Source: Delftia sp. PS-11 (GTDB lineage: Bacteria > Pseudomonadota > Gammaproteobacteria > Burkholderiales > Burkholderiaceae_C). Taken from it: a DNA stretch of 64,000 nt. The notes below the pieces were generated by a model, which had not been told where the DNA came from, did no database searches, and worked only from the letters and a program-made list of their open reading frames with translations. The stretch is from contig NZ_JACSYA010000004.1 of the NCBI RefSeq assembly GCF_029870285.1, positions 1 through 64,000 of the forward strand, given 5' to 3'. The translations under genes and the position numbers were made by a program. Shown here in pieces: positions 43,705 through 56,484 of this stretch. How positions within the stretch are numbered: position 1 is the stretch's first letter; each line of letters opens with the position of its first letter.

Positions 43705-44385
43705 TCAGGCCTGCGACCACATCCTCAGCAGGTTGTGGTAGGTGCCGGACAGCGCCGACAGGCTGGGGTCGCCCGGGTGGCGCACGGACAGCTGCTGGAT
43801 CTGCTGGTCCAGGTCGAACAGGATGCGGCGCTTCTCGTCCGAGGCCACCAGGCTGTGGGTCCAGAAGAAGCTGGCGTAGCGCGTGCCGCGCGTGACGGGG
43901 TTGACCCGGTGCAGGCTGGTGCCAGGGTAGACGATGGCATCGCCTGCAGGCAGCTTCACGCTCTGGTGGCCGAAAGTGTCTTCCACGACCAGCTCGCCGC
44001 CCTCGTATTCCTCGGGATCGCTGAAGAACACGGTGGTGGAGATGTCGCTGCGCACCTTGATGGCCGTGCCGGGGATGGTGAAGATGGCGTTGTCGATGTG
44101 GTTGCCATAGGTGCCGCCGCCTTCGTAGCGGTTGAAGCGCGGCGGCAGCACCTTCAGCGGCAGGGCCGCCGACATGAACAGTGCACTGGCGCCCAGCCGG
44201 TCGAGGATGAGGTCGCCGATGGCCTGGCCTGTCTGGCTGTCCAGCGGCAGCTGCAGGTTGGCCTTGACCTGGGCGGCCAGGGGGCCTGCCGTGGCGCGGC
44301 CATCCTGCCAGGAGGCCTGCTCCAGCGCCTGGCGGCACTGGCGTACTTCGTCGGGGCTGAGCAGGGCGGGTATGCGAAGCATCAT
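43705..44385 (-). CDS. piuC: PKHD-type Fe(II)/2-oxoglutarate hydroxylase, PiuC/YbiX
   Basis: 226 residues. Iron ligands His96 and Asp98 ([10 protein letters not shown]) with His159 (SLHRVNPV), and 2-oxoglutarate Arg169. The N-terminus [21 protein letters not shown] and the C-terminal [14 protein letters not shown] are typical. The enzyme is regularly found next to Fiu-like TonB receptors, as here, and is thought to act in siderophore or iron metabolism. Start MMLR at 44385 was chosen; the upstream frame crosses the receptor terminator. Confidence 0.9.
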   Translation of the reverse strand: MMLRIPALLSPDEVRQCRQALEQASWQDGRATAGPLAAQVKANLQLPLDSQTGQAIGDLILDRLGASALFMSAALPLKVLPPRFNRYEGGGTYGNHIDNAIFTIPGTAIKVRSDISTTVFFSDPEEYEGGELVVEDTFGHQSVKLPAGDAIVYPGTSLHRVNPVTRGTRYASFFWTHSLVASDEKRRILFDLDQQIQQLSVRHPGDPSLSALSGTYHNLLRMWSQA

Positions 44386-44426
44386 GGCGTCATATCTTTC
44401 GGTCGTGACATCCCAGTGTGCAATGT

Positions 44427-44460
44427 AAAAACCCCGCAGGCAGGGTGTGCATGCGGGGCT
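44427..44460 (-). terminator. Intrinsic terminator of the TonB receptor gene
   Basis: CCCCGCA and TGCGGGG pair around 13 bases and are followed on the minus strand by TTTTT. A second GC-rich hairpin (GCGCGGC...GCCGCGC) with a T run lies at about 44474-44503. Confidence 0.65.
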
Positions 44461-44510
44461 TTGCAGCAAGGCTGCGCGGCATCAAGCAGCCGCGCGGCTT
44501 TTTTGCGCGG

Positions 44511-46739
44511 TCAGTACGTCCACTTGAGCGAAGCCACGGCGGAACGGCCTGCGGCCATGGTCGCGTAGTGGGGCGAGCGCACGCCGCTGTAGTAGACCTT
44601 GTCGCCCAGGTTGTACAGGTTCAGCTGCAGGGTCAGGTTGCGGTTGAACTGGTAGGCCAGCATGGCGTCATAGCGTGCATAGCCGCTGGCACCCTTGGTG
44701 ACGATGCCGCCGCCATTGGCGGTGGACAGGATGTAGCCCTGGTTCACGCTGCTTTGGGCGTAGATACCCAGGCCGATGGTCAGCTTGGCCATGGGCTTGT
44801 AGCTGGTCCACAGGCTGAAGCTGTGCTTGGGCGTGTTGGGGAAGGGCTGGCCGTTGACCACGTTGCCCGCGCCCATGTTCTTTTGCTCGCTGTCCATGTA
44901 GGTGTAGCCGCCAAAGACGCTCAGGCCCGGCAGCACGCTGCCCGAGAAGCCCAGCTCCACGCCGTTGACCACCTTGTTGCCGCCCATGTAGGTCAGGCCG
45001 TTCTCGGTGATGCGCGCATTGGTCACGTCGTTGCGGAACAGCGCCGCCGTCAGCGCCAGGCGCTTGTCCATCAGATCCCACTTGGTGCCCAGTTCGAGCG
45101 AACGGGTCTTCTCGGGCGCCAGGTTGGCCAGCTGGTCGGTGGAGATGCCCAGGTCTTCGTTGCCGTTGCCCAGCATGGAGCCGCCGGGGCGCGAGGAGGT
45201 GCCCGCGCTGGCGTAAATGCTGCCGTTGGCGGCCGGCTTGTAGACCAGGCCCAGCTGGTAGTTGAGCAGCGTGTCCGAGCGGCTCAGGTCATAGGCCGGC
45301 GTGGTGCGCGCGGCCGGGCCTGCGGAGCTGATCTTGTAGTGGTCCAGGCGCAGGCCGGCGTTGAGCAGCCACTGGTCGTTGAACTTGAGCGTGTCGAAGC
45401 CGTACAGCGCGAAGGTGTCGATCTTGTTGCGGCTGGGGTCGCCCAGCGTCACCGGCACATTCCACAGCGGGCTGCTGTCGGGGTTGTTCAGCGAGGCGCA
45501 CCAGAGGCTGGCAGCCGCGCAGGTGGTGTTCGTGGACTGCACGGCGGCGGTGCGCGATTCGGACTTTTCCTTGGACAGCTCCAGGCCGAAGGCGTAGCTG
45601 TGGCCCACGCTGCCGGTCTGCGCCTTGCCCGTGAATTCCGACAGGTTCTGCAGTGTCTTGATGTCCGAGAGGCGCGCATTGCCACGGCGCCAGACATAGC
45701 CGTTGACCACATTGCCCTTGCTGTCGTCGGGCTGGGTCCACAGGTAGTCCTGCTCGGACTTGCTGTAGCGCAGGCTGTTGCGGAATTTCTGGGTATCGGT
45801 GAACTTGTGCTCCACCGTGGCGGTGAACAGGTCGCTCTTTTCCTTTTCGTAGTCGCGGCTGGTCAGGCCGTACCAGTTGTCGCGGCTGCTGCCGTAGGTG
45901 GGGCGCACCACGCTGCCGCCGCGCAGGCTGGCGGCAGCCGCGTTGCTGTACAGGTAGGGAACGCCGCCATCGGGCACGTTGTTGGTCTGCAGGTGCTGCC
46001 ACGACAGGGAGACTTCGGTGGGCGTGCCCATGCCGAAGGTCACGGTGGGGGCGATGCCCCAGCGCTTGGCCTCGGGACCATTGCGGCCGGGCACGTCTGC
46101 GTCGTGCACCATGGCGTTCAGGCGCAGGCCCACGCCTTCGCCCAGCACGCGGTTGGCGTCGATGGTGGCGCGCCGGTAGCTGTCGGTGCCCAGGCCCACA
46201 TCGCCGCTGATGAAGTTCTCGTTCTTGGCCTTCTTGGTCACCAGGTTGATGGAGCCACCCGCGCCGCCACGGCCTGCGTAGGCCGAGTCCGCGCCCTTGA
46301 TGACTTCCACGGCCTCCAGGTTGAAGACTTCGCGGGTGCCGGCGGCGATGTCGCGCATGCCGTCCACGAAGGTGCTTGCCTGGGCATCCATGCCACGGAT
46401 GAAGGGCTGGTCACCGGAGGGGTTGCCGCCTTCGCTGTTGCCGAAGGTGATGCCGGGGGTGGAGCGAAGCGCTTCCTGCAGGCTGGTGGCGCCGGTCTGC
46501 TTGATGATTTCCTCGTTGATGACCTGCACGGTCTTGGGCGTGTCCAGCAGCGGGGCCGTGAACTTGGCCGAGGATGCGTTGTCCGTCTTGACAGGAGCCT
46601 CGGTCGAGGAGGTCACGTTCACGGTGCCCAGGGTGGCCGAAGTCTGTGCGAATGCTGCGCCGCCTGCGAGGCACAGTCCGGTGGCCAGCGCCAGCTGGCT
46701 CAGGTTCGCGGGAGGGAGAATTTGTTGGAATTTGCTCAT
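44511..46739 (-). CDS. TonB-dependent siderophore receptor, Fiu-like
   Basis: 742 residues with a Sec signal (LALATGLCLAGGAAFAQ). Plug domain: LLDTPKTVQVINEEIIKQTGATSLQEALRSTPGITFGNSEGG, QPFIRGMDAQASTFVDGMRDIAAGTREVFNLEAVEVIKGADSAYAGRGGAGGSINLVTKKA. The beta barrel then runs to the C-terminal aromatic of LKWTY. This is the catecholate-siderophore receptor subfamily. It is followed by PiuC, the usual companion, and is likely iron-repressed, though only a weak Fur-like stretch (TTGCGAATCAATAGCG near 46773) is seen upstream. Confidence 0.92.
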   Translation of the reverse strand: MSKFQQILPPANLSQLALATGLCLAGGAAFAQTSATLGTVNVTSSTEAPVKTDNASSAKFTAPLLDTPKTVQVINEEIIKQTGATSLQEALRSTPGITFGNSEGGNPSGDQPFIRGMDAQASTFVDGMRDIAAGTREVFNLEAVEVIKGADSAYAGRGGAGGSINLVTKKAKNENFISGDVGLGTDSYRRATIDANRVLGEGVGLRLNAMVHDADVPGRNGPEAKRWGIAPTVTFGMGTPTEVSLSWQHLQTNNVPDGGVPYLYSNAAAASLRGGSVVRPTYGSSRDNWYGLTSRDYEKEKSDLFTATVEHKFTDTQKFRNSLRYSKSEQDYLWTQPDDSKGNVVNGYVWRRGNARLSDIKTLQNLSEFTGKAQTGSVGHSYAFGLELSKEKSESRTAAVQSTNTTCAAASLWCASLNNPDSSPLWNVPVTLGDPSRNKIDTFALYGFDTLKFNDQWLLNAGLRLDHYKISSAGPAARTTPAYDLSRSDTLLNYQLGLVYKPAANGSIYASAGTSSRPGGSMLGNGNEDLGISTDQLANLAPEKTRSLELGTKWDLMDKRLALTAALFRNDVTNARITENGLTYMGGNKVVNGVELGFSGSVLPGLSVFGGYTYMDSEQKNMGAGNVVNGQPFPNTPKHSFSLWTSYKPMAKLTIGLGIYAQSSVNQGYILSTANGGGIVTKGASGYARYDAMLAYQFNRNLTLQLNLYNLGDKVYYSGVRSPHYATMAAGRSAVASLKWTY

Positions 46740-46888
46740 ATTCGCTCCAATTGTAAGCAGGCGGATTGTTGTTGCGAATCAATAGCGTTTGGTTTCTGTT
46801 TCGTAAAGTTGACGGTTTGCAGAGAGCGGGGCCATGCGCCCGTTGCTGCTTCGCAACAATTGCAGGGCACCTCCGTGGCGTGCGGGGT

Positions 46889-46917
46889 CTTGATAATGTC
46901 CGGGCCGCCCCGAGATA
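46889..46917 (+). promoter_or_regulatory. Sigma-32-like heat-shock promoter of htpG
   Basis: CTTGATA (46889-46895), a 12 base spacer, then CCCCGAGATA (46908-46917) resembles the RpoH consensus CTTGAAA / CCCCATNT. It lies 55 bases upstream of the htpG start. Heat-shock control of htpG is established in related bacteria. Confidence 0.45.
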
Positions 46918-46972
46918 GGGGCTGATTTTTTGTCGTTAACCCCTTGTGAACCCCCATAGGACCATCGTCTGC

Positions 46973-48919
46973 ATGAGCAAGCAAACCCATTCCTTCCAGG
47001 CTGAAGTCGCGCAACTGCTGCACCTGGTCACGCATTCGCTGTACTCCAACCCCGAGATCTTTGTGCGCGAGCTGATCTCCAACGCATCGGACGCCTGCGA
47101 CAAGCTGCGCTTCGAGGCGCTGAACAACGCCGCGCTCTACGAGGACCAGCCCAATCTGGAAGTGCGCGTGTCCTTCGACGCCGAGGCCAAGACGCTGACC
47201 ATTGCCGACACCGGCATCGGCATGAGCGAGCAGGAGGCGATCGAGAACCTGGGCACCATCGCCAAGAGCGGCACCAAGGCCTTCATGGACAAGCTGTCGG
47301 GCGACCAGAAGGCCGACTCCCAGCTGATCGGCCAGTTCGGCGTGGGCTTTTACTCGGGCTACATCGTGGCCGACAAGATCACCGTGGAGACCCGCCGTGC
47401 CGGCCTGCCGGCCTCCGAGGGCGTGCGCTGGATCAGCGGCGGCACGGGCGAGTTCGAGGTCGAGCGCATCGAGTGCGCCCAGCGCGGCACCCGCATCACG
47501 CTGCACCTGCGCCCCGATGCCGAGGAATTCCTCAATGGCTGGAAGCTCAAGCAGGTCATCGGCAAGTACTCCGACCACATCAGCCTGCCCATCCTCATGG
47601 AAAAAGAGGAATGGAAGGACGGCGAGAACGACCAGCCCGGCGCCATGGCCAAGACCGGCGAGTGGGAAACCGTCAACAAGGCCAGCGCGCTGTGGACGCG
47701 TGCCAAGAAGGACATCACGGCCGAGCAGTACCAGGACTTCTACAAGGCCATCAGCCATGACTTCGAGAACCCGCTGACCTGGAGCCACAACCGCGTCGAA
47801 GGCAACACCGAGTACACGCAGCTGCTGTACATCCCGGCCAAGGCGCCCGTTGACCTTTACCACCGCGACAAGAAGGCCGGCGTCAAGCTCTACGTCAAGC
47901 GCGTCTTCATCATGGACGACGCCGAGGCGCTGATGCCCGGCTACCTGCGCTTCGTCAAGGGCGTGATCGACTCGGCCGACCTGCCGCTGAACGTCAGCCG
48001 CGAGCTGCTGCAGGAAAGCCGCGACGTGCGCCTGATCCGCGACGGCTCGGCCAAGCGCGTGCTGTCCATGCTGGAGGACCTGGCCAAGCACGACCGCCAC
48101 GATGCCGGTGAAGGCGCCGACGGCGTGACCGACGTGGTCAGCGAAGAGGACAAGGCCAAGGAAGGCAAGTACAGCCAGTTCTACGCCGAGTTCGGCGCCG
48201 TGCTCAAGGAAGGCCTGGGCGAGGACTTCGCCAACAAGGAGCGCATTGCCAAGCTGCTGCGCTTTGCCTCGACCAGCAGCGACCAGGTGGCGGTGTCGCT
48301 GGCCGACTACAAGGCGCGCATGAAGGAAGGCCAGGACGCCATCTACTACATCACCGCCGACACGCTGGCCGCCGCCAAGAGCAGCCCGCAGCTGGAAGTC
48401 TTCCGCAAGAAGGGCATCGAGGTGCTGCTGATGGCCGACCGCGTCGATGAGTGGGCCCTGAGCTATCTCAACGAATTCGACGGCACGCCGCTGCAGTCCG
48501 TGGCCAAGGGCGCCGTGGACCTGGGCAAGCTGCAGGACGAAGAGGAAAAGAAGGCCGCCGAAGAGGCCGCCGAAGCCTTCAAGCCGCTGCTGGCCCAGCT
48601 CAAGGAAGCGCTCAAAGACAAGGCCGAGGACGTGCGCGTGACCACGCGCCTGGTGGACTCTCCCGCCTGCCTCGTGGTGCAGGACGGCGGCATGAGCCTG
48701 CAGCTGGCGCGCATGCTCCGCCAGGCCGGCCAGAAGGCCCCCGAGTCCAAGCCCGTGCTCGAAGTCAACCCCGAGCATCCGCTGGTCAAGAAGCTCGATG
48801 GCTCGGTCCACTTCCATGACCTGGCCAGCATCCTGTTCGACCAGGCCGTGCTGGCCGAGGGCGGCATGCCCGAGGACCCGGCCGCCTACGTCAAGCGCGT
48901 CAACGCGCTGCTGGCCTGA
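46973..48919 (+). CDS. htpG: Molecular chaperone HtpG (Hsp90)
   Basis: 648 residues starting [52 protein letters not shown]-binding GHKL motifs are intact: [37 protein letters not shown]. The middle domain ([33 protein letters not shown]) and C-terminal dimerisation domain are complete. It acts in folding of client proteins in the cytosol. Length is slightly above the 620-630 usual in E. coli-type HtpG. Confidence 0.97.
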   Translation: MSKQTHSFQAEVAQLLHLVTHSLYSNPEIFVRELISNASDACDKLRFEALNNAALYEDQPNLEVRVSFDAEAKTLTIADTGIGMSEQEAIENLGTIAKSGTKAFMDKLSGDQKADSQLIGQFGVGFYSGYIVADKITVETRRAGLPASEGVRWISGGTGEFEVERIECAQRGTRITLHLRPDAEEFLNGWKLKQVIGKYSDHISLPILMEKEEWKDGENDQPGAMAKTGEWETVNKASALWTRAKKDITAEQYQDFYKAISHDFENPLTWSHNRVEGNTEYTQLLYIPAKAPVDLYHRDKKAGVKLYVKRVFIMDDAEALMPGYLRFVKGVIDSADLPLNVSRELLQESRDVRLIRDGSAKRVLSMLEDLAKHDRHDAGEGADGVTDVVSEEDKAKEGKYSQFYAEFGAVLKEGLGEDFANKERIAKLLRFASTSSDQVAVSLADYKARMKEGQDAIYYITADTLAAAKSSPQLEVFRKKGIEVLLMADRVDEWALSYLNEFDGTPLQSVAKGAVDLGKLQDEEEKKAAEEAAEAFKPLLAQLKEALKDKAEDVRVTTRLVDSPACLVVQDGGMSLQLARMLRQAGQKAPESKPVLEVNPEHPLVKKLDGSVHFHDLASILFDQAVLAEGGMPEDPAAYVKRVNALLA

Positions 48920-48925
48920 GCCAGC

Positions 48926-48958
48926 CCCCAGGGGCCGCACACAAGCGGGCCCCTGGGG
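48926..48958 (+). terminator. Hairpin after htpG
   Basis: A perfect 11 bp stem (CCCCAGGGGCC and GGCCCCTGGGG) around 11 bases lies just behind the htpG stop. There is no T tract, so efficiency is uncertain. Confidence 0.55.
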
Positions 48959-48972
48959 AACATGCCGGACTC

Positions 48973-49095
48973 AGAACCGCTCACACGACCCAGCAAATCG
49001 AAGATTTGCGGTTGAGACGAGGCGCGAAGCCGCAGGCAGTACAAACGGTACGACAAGGCGAAGCAACGATGTATCAAGGGTTGTGTTAGCGGTTC

Positions 49096-49096
<1 letters not shown>
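48973..49096. mobile_element. MITE-like 124 bp element, copy 1
   Basis: Bounded by imperfect terminal inverted repeats (AGAACCGCTCACACGACCC on the left, AGAACCGCTAACACAACCC read from the right). The interior has small palindromes (AAATCGAAGATTT, GTACAAACGGTAC) and no ORF. An inverted copy at 62664-62787 differs at only two positions. The right end forms the first base of the ureG stop codon on the minus strand. Confidence 0.75.
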
Positions 49097-49737
<641 letters not shown>

Positions 49738-49757
49738 GGTGTGCAATCCATAGGGAA

Positions 49758-50477
49758 TCAGGAGCGGAAAAGCCGGGAGTACTGGTGCTCGTGGCGTGCC
49801 TGCAGCAGGCTCCACTGGGGCGCCATGGTGTCCAGGCGGGGCGGTGTGGCGTCGGCGCGCTGCGCGGCCTGCTGCAGCATGGATTGCAGCTGCGGATGCA
49901 GGGCCAGCAGCAGCCGCTGCCCGGCCACCTGCCCCAGCGGAACGGCCTTGATGGCGGCGGCCACCTGATTTTCCAGCCAGGCAAAGCCATAGGCCAGCAG
50001 GCCATGGTCCTCGCCGGCCTGCGTGGCTGCGCAGGCGCAGGCGAAGGCCGTGGGATAGGCCAGTCCCGAAGGGCTGCCGATCAGCGCGTGCAGCCGCTGC
50101 AGTCGGGGCGCGAAAGCCTCGCCCCCCCACTGCACGGATTGCAGCAGGCTGTGCAGCGACCAGCCCATCTGCAGCGTCTCGGCACGTGCCTCGCGGTTGT
50201 CGCGGCTGGCAATGAACCACTGGTTCCAGTGCGCGATGGCTGCCCCGTCGTCCGCCTGCCATGCGCGGCGCAGCAGCCGCCACAGCGGCGCCTCGCAGCG
50301 CGCGAAGCCCTGCACCAGCGCATCGCCGATCCAGGCCTGCGCCGTGCCTGCATCCGTGACCAGTCCATGCTCGATGGCTGCCTCCAGCCCCTGCGAGTAG
50401 CTGAAGCCGCCCACGGGCAGCTGGGGCGAGGCCAGATGCAGCAGGGCGCACAGGCCCTGTACCGACAGTTCAGCCAT
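49758..50477 (-). CDS. ureF: Urease accessory protein UreF
   Basis: 239 residues with the UreF layout: [42 protein letters not shown], and a C-terminal [27 protein letters not shown]. UreF bridges UreD and UreG in the nickel-loading complex. The start at 50477 overlaps the ureE end by 8 bases. Confidence 0.94.
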   Translation of the reverse strand: MAELSVQGLCALLHLASPQLPVGGFSYSQGLEAAIEHGLVTDAGTAQAWIGDALVQGFARCEAPLWRLLRRAWQADDGAAIAHWNQWFIASRDNREARAETLQMGWSLHSLLQSVQWGGEAFAPRLQRLHALIGSPSGLAYPTAFACACAATQAGEDHGLLAYGFAWLENQVAAAIKAVPLGQVAGQRLLLALHPQLQSMLQQAAQRADATPPRLDTMAPQWSLLQARHEHQYSRLFRS

Positions 50478-51144
50478 GCGGGTGGTCGTGGCTGTGGCCG
50501 CAGCAGCCGGAGTGATCGTGGCTGTGGCCGTGTGCATGGCCGTGCCCATGCCCGTGCTCGTGACCATGCCCGTGTTCGTGACCATGGCTGTGGTCGTGCG
50601 GATGGGCATGCCCATGTCCATGTCCATGGTCATGCAGCGCATAGACGCTCTGCGCCAGTGCCTGGTCCTCGGCAAAGCTGGCGTCATGGCCGTGGCGGTG
50701 GCCGCCGCCATAGGCGCCGGCTTCGGGCTCGAAGGGCGCATCGACCAGCTCCACCCGGGCGCCCAGGCGCAGCAGCATGTCATGCAGCACGGGATCGTTT
50801 TCCAGATGCAGGTGGCCGGGCGTGACCTCGACCGGGATATGCCGGTTGCCCAGATGGTAGGCCGCGCGCAGCAGGCCCAGCGGCGTGTCCGCCGTCACGC
50901 GCAGCACGGCCTGTGCGGCCGCGCGCACGGCGACGAGGCTGCCATCCTCGGCCACCAGCACATCGCCGCCGCGCAGCACGGTGCCGCGCGCCAGCACCAC
51001 GGCCAGATCGCGCCCGGTGGAGTCCTGCGCCGCGAAGCGGCTTTTCTGGCGCATGTCCCAGTCCAGTTCCAGCGTGGCGGCGCGCCTGACCAGCACGGCA
51101 GCCAGGCCGCCGCCCTGGGGCATGTGTTTGTTGACGGTGAGCAT
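50470..51144 (-). CDS. ureE: Urease nickel metallochaperone UreE with His-rich tail
   Basis: 224 residues. The peptide-binding domain ([50 protein letters not shown]) and metal domain ([58 protein letters not shown]) are complete. The tail has 25 His in the last 54 residues, mostly as H-x repeats, plus a GCCG. UreE stores and delivers Ni(II). The tail is longer than the roughly ten His of Klebsiella UreE and suggests large nickel storage. Confidence 0.95.
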   Translation of the reverse strand: MLTVNKHMPQGGGLAAVLVRRAATLELDWDMRQKSRFAAQDSTGRDLAVVLARGTVLRGGDVLVAEDGSLVAVRAAAQAVLRVTADTPLGLLRAAYHLGNRHIPVEVTPGHLHLENDPVLHDMLLRLGARVELVDAPFEPEAGAYGGGHRHGHDASFAEDQALAQSVYALHDHGHGHGHAHPHDHSHGHEHGHGHEHGHGHGHAHGHSHDHSGCCGHSHDHPHG

Positions 51145-51149
51145 GTTGA

Positions 51150-52853
<1,704 letters not shown>

Positions 52854-52864
52854 ATTGCTGTCCT

Positions 52865-53197
52865 TCAGAGCGGGCCCATGATGCGGGCGTTGAAGCCGAA
52901 AATGATCCGGTCGCCGGCAATTTCCACCAGCTCCACCGTGCGCTCCTGGCCGGGCTCGAAGCGCACGGCCGTGCCGGCGGCGATGTTCAGCCGCCAGCCG
53001 CGCGCTGCCGCGCGGTCGAAGACCAGCGCCTCATTGACCTCGAAGAAATGAAAGTGCGACCCGACCTGCACGGGCCGGTCGCCGGTGTTGGTCACCGTCA
53101 GCGCCTGCGTGGGGCGGCCTGCGTTGAGGACAATCTCGCCGGGCTCTGCCAGCAGTTCGCCGGGAATGATGCGCCCTGTCGGGAGGGAGTCGTTCAT
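52865..53197 (-). CDS. ureB: Urease beta subunit UreB
   Basis: 110 residues: [88 protein letters not shown]. Structural subunit of the urease trimer. Length is normal. The gene starts 14 bases after ureJ. Confidence 0.96.
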   Translation of the reverse strand: MNDSLPTGRIIPGELLAEPGEIVLNAGRPTQALTVTNTGDRPVQVGSHFHFFEVNEALVFDRAAARGWRLNIAAGTAVRFEPGQERTVELVEIAGDRIIFGFNARIMGPL

Positions 53198-53211
53198 GTG
53201 CGGCTCCCGGA

Positions 53212-53823
53212 TCAGCCCGCCAGCGCCATGGCGCCGTAGCCCATGGCCGCAACGCCTGCCAGGCGCGCAGCCCAGGAGGCCACGCCTGCGCCGCGCAGGG
53301 CGCGGCCAAAGCCCACGCCCAGCGCATGCAGCACCAGCGTGGTGGCCACCATGCCTGCCAGGTAGGCCCAGAACACGGCGGCAGGCAGCGCATGGGGGAA
53401 GACCTCGCCATGGGCATAGCCGTGGAACAGCGCAAAGGCGCCGGCCAGCACCATGGCCAGGGCCACAGGCAGGCGCCGCATGGCCACCAGCAGCAGGCCG
53501 AAGACCAGCAGCGAGGCGGCCACCATGGGCTCGACGGCGGGCATCTCCAGCGGCGTCTGCGTCAGCCCCAGGCCCAGCGCCATGCAGGCGGCGAAGGCCA
53601 CGGGCGGCAGCCACTGGCGCTGCAGCACGAGACCGCACCACAGGCCCAGGGCCAGCATGGCCAGCAGGTGGTCCAGCCCGGCGATGGGATGGGACAGGCC
53701 GGCCATCAGGGCCTGCATGGCGCCGTCGCCGGCATGCAGATGGGCGCCAGCCCCGGTATGGGCGCTGGCGGCGGTGGCTGCGGCCAGCAGGGCGGGGGCG
53801 AGCACAAGGCGGGGGCTGAACAT
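53212..53823 (-). CDS. ureJ: HupE/UreJ nickel permease
   Basis: 203 residues with a signal-like N-terminus ([17 protein letters not shown]) and about six membrane helices. The HupE/UreJ motif [21 protein letters not shown] carries the His and Asp for nickel, and AHGEVFP is a second metal motif. It supplies nickel for the urease encoded around it. GAGGAGAT precedes the ATG. It lies between ureA and ureB, as in several Burkholderiales operons. Confidence 0.92.
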   Translation of the reverse strand: MFSPRLVLAPALLAAATAASAHTGAGAHLHAGDGAMQALMAGLSHPIAGLDHLLAMLALGLWCGLVLQRQWLPPVAFAACMALGLGLTQTPLEMPAVEPMVAASLLVFGLLLVAMRRLPVALAMVLAGAFALFHGYAHGEVFPHALPAAVFWAYLAGMVATTLVLHALGVGFGRALRGAGVASWAARLAGVAAMGYGAMALAG

Positions 53824-53834
53824 GGCGGATCTCC

Positions 53835-54137
53835 TCAAATGATCGGGTGGTGGACGGTCACGAGCTTGGTGCCGTCAGGGAACGTGGCTTCTACCTGGAT
53901 GTCGGGGATCATTTCAGGGATGCCATCCATCACATCGGCGCGCGTCAGCACCGTGGTGCCCAGGTGCATCAGCTCGGCCACGGTCTTGCCGTCGCGCGCC
54001 CACTCCAGCACGGCTGCGCTGATCAGTGCCACGGCTTCGGGGTAGTTGAGCTTGAGGCCGCGTGCCTTGCGCCGCTCGGCCACCAGGGCAGCGGTGAACA
54101 GCAGCAGCTTGTCTTTTTCACGGGGTGTGAGTTCCAT
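53835..54137 (-). CDS. ureA: Urease gamma subunit UreA
   Basis: 100 residues: [79 protein letters not shown]. Complete and of normal length. It is the smallest structural subunit. Confidence 0.97.
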   Translation of the reverse strand: MELTPREKDKLLLFTAALVAERRKARGLKLNYPEAVALISAAVLEWARDGKTVAELMHLGTTVLTRADVMDGIPEMIPDIQVEATFPDGTKLVTVHHPII

Positions 54138-54154
54138 TGGTCAGACTCCATTGA

Positions 54155-55066
54155 TCAGGTAGCCCACAGCCGGGGCGGGCGGGCGGGAAGGCCGAGCAGG
54201 GCGGGGCGCAGCAGGCGCCAGCCCTCGTGCAGCACGGCGCGCGCGGCCTGCATGCGCCGGGCCAGCACGCGCAGCAGCAGCACGGACGGCGCGCCGCCCT
54301 GGCCTGCCAGCACGCTGGCGCCAGCGCGCACTTCATCGCTCCAGGGCAGGGCGGCGGCCAGTTGTTCGTTCAGTGTCTCCAGCGCATCGCCATGGCCGCA
54401 GGCCACGGCCCAGAGGCTGGCCTGTATCGGAAAACCTGCCCAGGCCACGGGGCTGGACAGCAGCAAATCGGTGGAATGCAGCTCGCCCTGCTCCAGCCAC
54501 AGCGGCAGGCCGGCGTGCAGCAGCCGGTTGTCCAGGCGCAGGCGTGCCGCACCCTGGGGGCCATCGCCTTGCCACTGCTCGCCGGCGCCATAGCGGCCCA
54601 GCACCACGGCGTCCCAGCCAATGGCGCGCGCGCCGGGCGCCAGATCCAGCTCCAGCGCCATGGTGGCGTCCGCGCCTGCGAACAGCATGTTTTCCTGCGG
54701 CAGCCATTCCAGCGTGCCGCCTTCGGCCACCTGCAGCCGCACATGCTGCGCCGCCGGCCGTCCCTGGGACTTGTACCAGCGCGTGGCGCCGGGCGTGGTC
54801 AGCAGCGCATGCGCGCCGGGCGCCACGCTGATATCGATGTGCAGCTGGTCGCCGCCCGCCACGCCGCCGGGCGGGTGCAGCAGCACCGCGTGGCAGATGT
54901 CCGGGCCCTCGGGGTGCAGCGGTTTTTGCACGCGCAGCGGGCCGCTGTGGCGGGCATGGGCCAGGACCGAGCCCTGTGCGGCGCGGTGCGCAAAGCGCAA
55001 CTCCAGCGCGGCCTGCCAGTCTGCGCTGGCGGGCGCGGCAGTAGTGGTGAACGCGGCGGCGGACAT
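54155..55066 (-). CDS. ureD: Urease accessory protein UreD
   Basis: 303 residues from the ATG at 55066 (the frame opens further from a TTG at 55102). UreD blocks: GPLRVQKPLHPEGPDICHAVLLHPPGGVAGGDQL, GAHALLTTPGATRWYKS, LEWLPQENMLFAGADA, and WDAVVLGRYGAGEQW. It is the scaffold for UreF and UreG on apo-urease. It is the first gene of the operon, so the promoter must lie in 55067-55250. Confidence 0.94.
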   Translation of the reverse strand: MSAAAFTTTAAPASADWQAALELRFAHRAAQGSVLAHARHSGPLRVQKPLHPEGPDICHAVLLHPPGGVAGGDQLHIDISVAPGAHALLTTPGATRWYKSQGRPAAQHVRLQVAEGGTLEWLPQENMLFAGADATMALELDLAPGARAIGWDAVVLGRYGAGEQWQGDGPQGAARLRLDNRLLHAGLPLWLEQGELHSTDLLLSSPVAWAGFPIQASLWAVACGHGDALETLNEQLAAALPWSDEVRAGASVLAGQGGAPSVLLLRVLARRMQAARAVLHEGWRLLRPALLGLPARPPRLWAT

Positions 55067-55250
55067 GGCGGGCGTGGGCGGCGCAGGGCAGGTGGGTTGC
55101 AACAGCCTGCTTCATGCATTTAGCGTGCCAGCGCTGCTGCGCCTGTCTGGTGCGTCGATGCCTTGTTTTGGTGCGCCTTCGGACGGCGGATGCCGGCTGT
55201 TTTGCACATTCCGGGTGCGCTGGTCTGCGCCATGCCGCCGTCTGGTGCGT

Positions 55251-56483
55251 TCAGGCGGCTGCCTGCCGTGCCTGGCGCGCCAGCCGCCGGTCCCAGGCAA
55301 TGACGCCCAGCGTGGCCAGGCCCAGCGCCAGTCCAGCGGCACTGGCGCCGCTCCAGCCCCAATGCAGCCAGGCATACGAGCCGATGGCAGAGCCCAGCGA
55401 CGCGCCGATGAAGTAGCCCGTCATGTACACCGCATTGACGCGCGAGCGCGCCGAGGGCACCAGCGCGTAGATCACATTCTGGTTGCTGATGTGCAGTGCC
55501 TGCAGCGCGGCATCGACGATGAGCAGCCCGGCCAGGAACCACCACAGGCTGCTGGCGCCCAGCCACAGCGCGCCCCAGCCCAGCAGCATCAGCAGGCCGC
55601 CGGCCAGCGTGGTGCGCTGCTCCAGGCCCCGGTCGGCCAGGCGGCCTGCCATGTTGGCCATGAGCGCCCCGGCCACGCCGACCAGTCCGATCAGGCCGAT
55701 CTGCGCATCGCCCAGGCCGTAGGCCGGGCCTGCCAGCAGCAGCGCCATGGTCGAGAACAGCACGCTGACCGTGGCAAAGCCCAGGCCGCCGATCAGCGCG
55801 CGGCTGCGCAGGCGTGGCTGCTCGCGCACCAGGGTCAGCAGCGAACGCATGACCGCGCCATAGCCAATGCGCTGGGCCGGGGGCGCCTGCGGCAGCACGC
55901 GGCGCAGCGCCAGCGCCACGGCGGCCATGGCCAGCGCGCCGGTCCAGTAGACGGCATTCCAGCCGCCCAGCTCCGACAGCACGCCTGCCACGCTGCGGGC
56001 GGCCAGGATGCCGGTCAGCAGGCCGCTCATGACCAGCCCCACGGCGCGCCCGCTGGCGCCGGGCGCTGCGAAGCTGGCCGCCATGGGCACCAGCACCTGC
56101 GCCGCGACCGAGAACAGCCCCGTCATCACCGTGCCCGCCGCCAGCAGCCCGAAGCTGCTGGCCATGCCGCTGCCCAGCAGCCCCAGGGCGGCCAGCAGCA
56201 TCAGCACCAGCACCAGGCGGCGGCGCTCCAGCATGTCGCCCAGCGGCACCAGCAGCAGCAGGCCCAGCGCGTAGGACACCTGCGCCAGCGTCACCGTCAG
56301 CGCAGCGCGCGCTTCGCTGATGCCCAGGTCCACGGCCATCGAGTGCAGCAGCGGCTGGTTGAAATAGTTGGCCCCCGCGCACAGGCCGCAGGCCGTGGCC
56401 ATGAGCAGCAAGGTGCCATGGGGCAGCACGGGCGTGGCGGCAGGGGGCGTGGCGCTGTGGCTGGCCGGGCGGGCAGAGCTCAT
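55251..56483 (-). CDS. MFS transporter, probably SoxR-controlled efflux
   Basis: 410 residues with 12 predicted membrane helices. MFS motif A-like PLGDMLERRRLVLVLM in loop 2-3 and a parallel ADRGLEQRTTLAG in loop 8-9. The N-terminus ACGLCAGANYFNQPLLHSMAVDLGISEARA is typical of the YtbD/Bcr-like drug or sugar exporters. The start follows the RidA stop by one base (TGAGATG), so the two are coupled. The SoxR operator upstream of RidA suggests induction by redox-active compounds. Confidence 0.88.
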   Translation of the reverse strand: MSSARPASHSATPPAATPVLPHGTLLLMATACGLCAGANYFNQPLLHSMAVDLGISEARAALTVTLAQVSYALGLLLLVPLGDMLERRRLVLVLMLLAALGLLGSGMASSFGLLAAGTVMTGLFSVAAQVLVPMAASFAAPGASGRAVGLVMSGLLTGILAARSVAGVLSELGGWNAVYWTGALAMAAVALALRRVLPQAPPAQRIGYGAVMRSLLTLVREQPRLRSRALIGGLGFATVSVLFSTMALLLAGPAYGLGDAQIGLIGLVGVAGALMANMAGRLADRGLEQRTTLAGGLLMLLGWGALWLGASSLWWFLAGLLIVDAALQALHISNQNVIYALVPSARSRVNAVYMTGYFIGASLGSAIGSYAWLHWGWSGASAAGLALGLATLGVIAWDRRLARQARQAAA

Positions 56484-56484
56484 C

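Noticed and set aside
44418..46925. Plus-strand open frame of about 835 codons opposite the TonB receptor
   Set aside because: Antisense shadow of a complete receptor gene; no recognisable protein features.
49738..50451. In-frame extension of ureG giving a fused 451-codon protein
   Set aside because: The extension overlaps ureF in another frame and has no UreG-like sequence. UreG starts at 49737.
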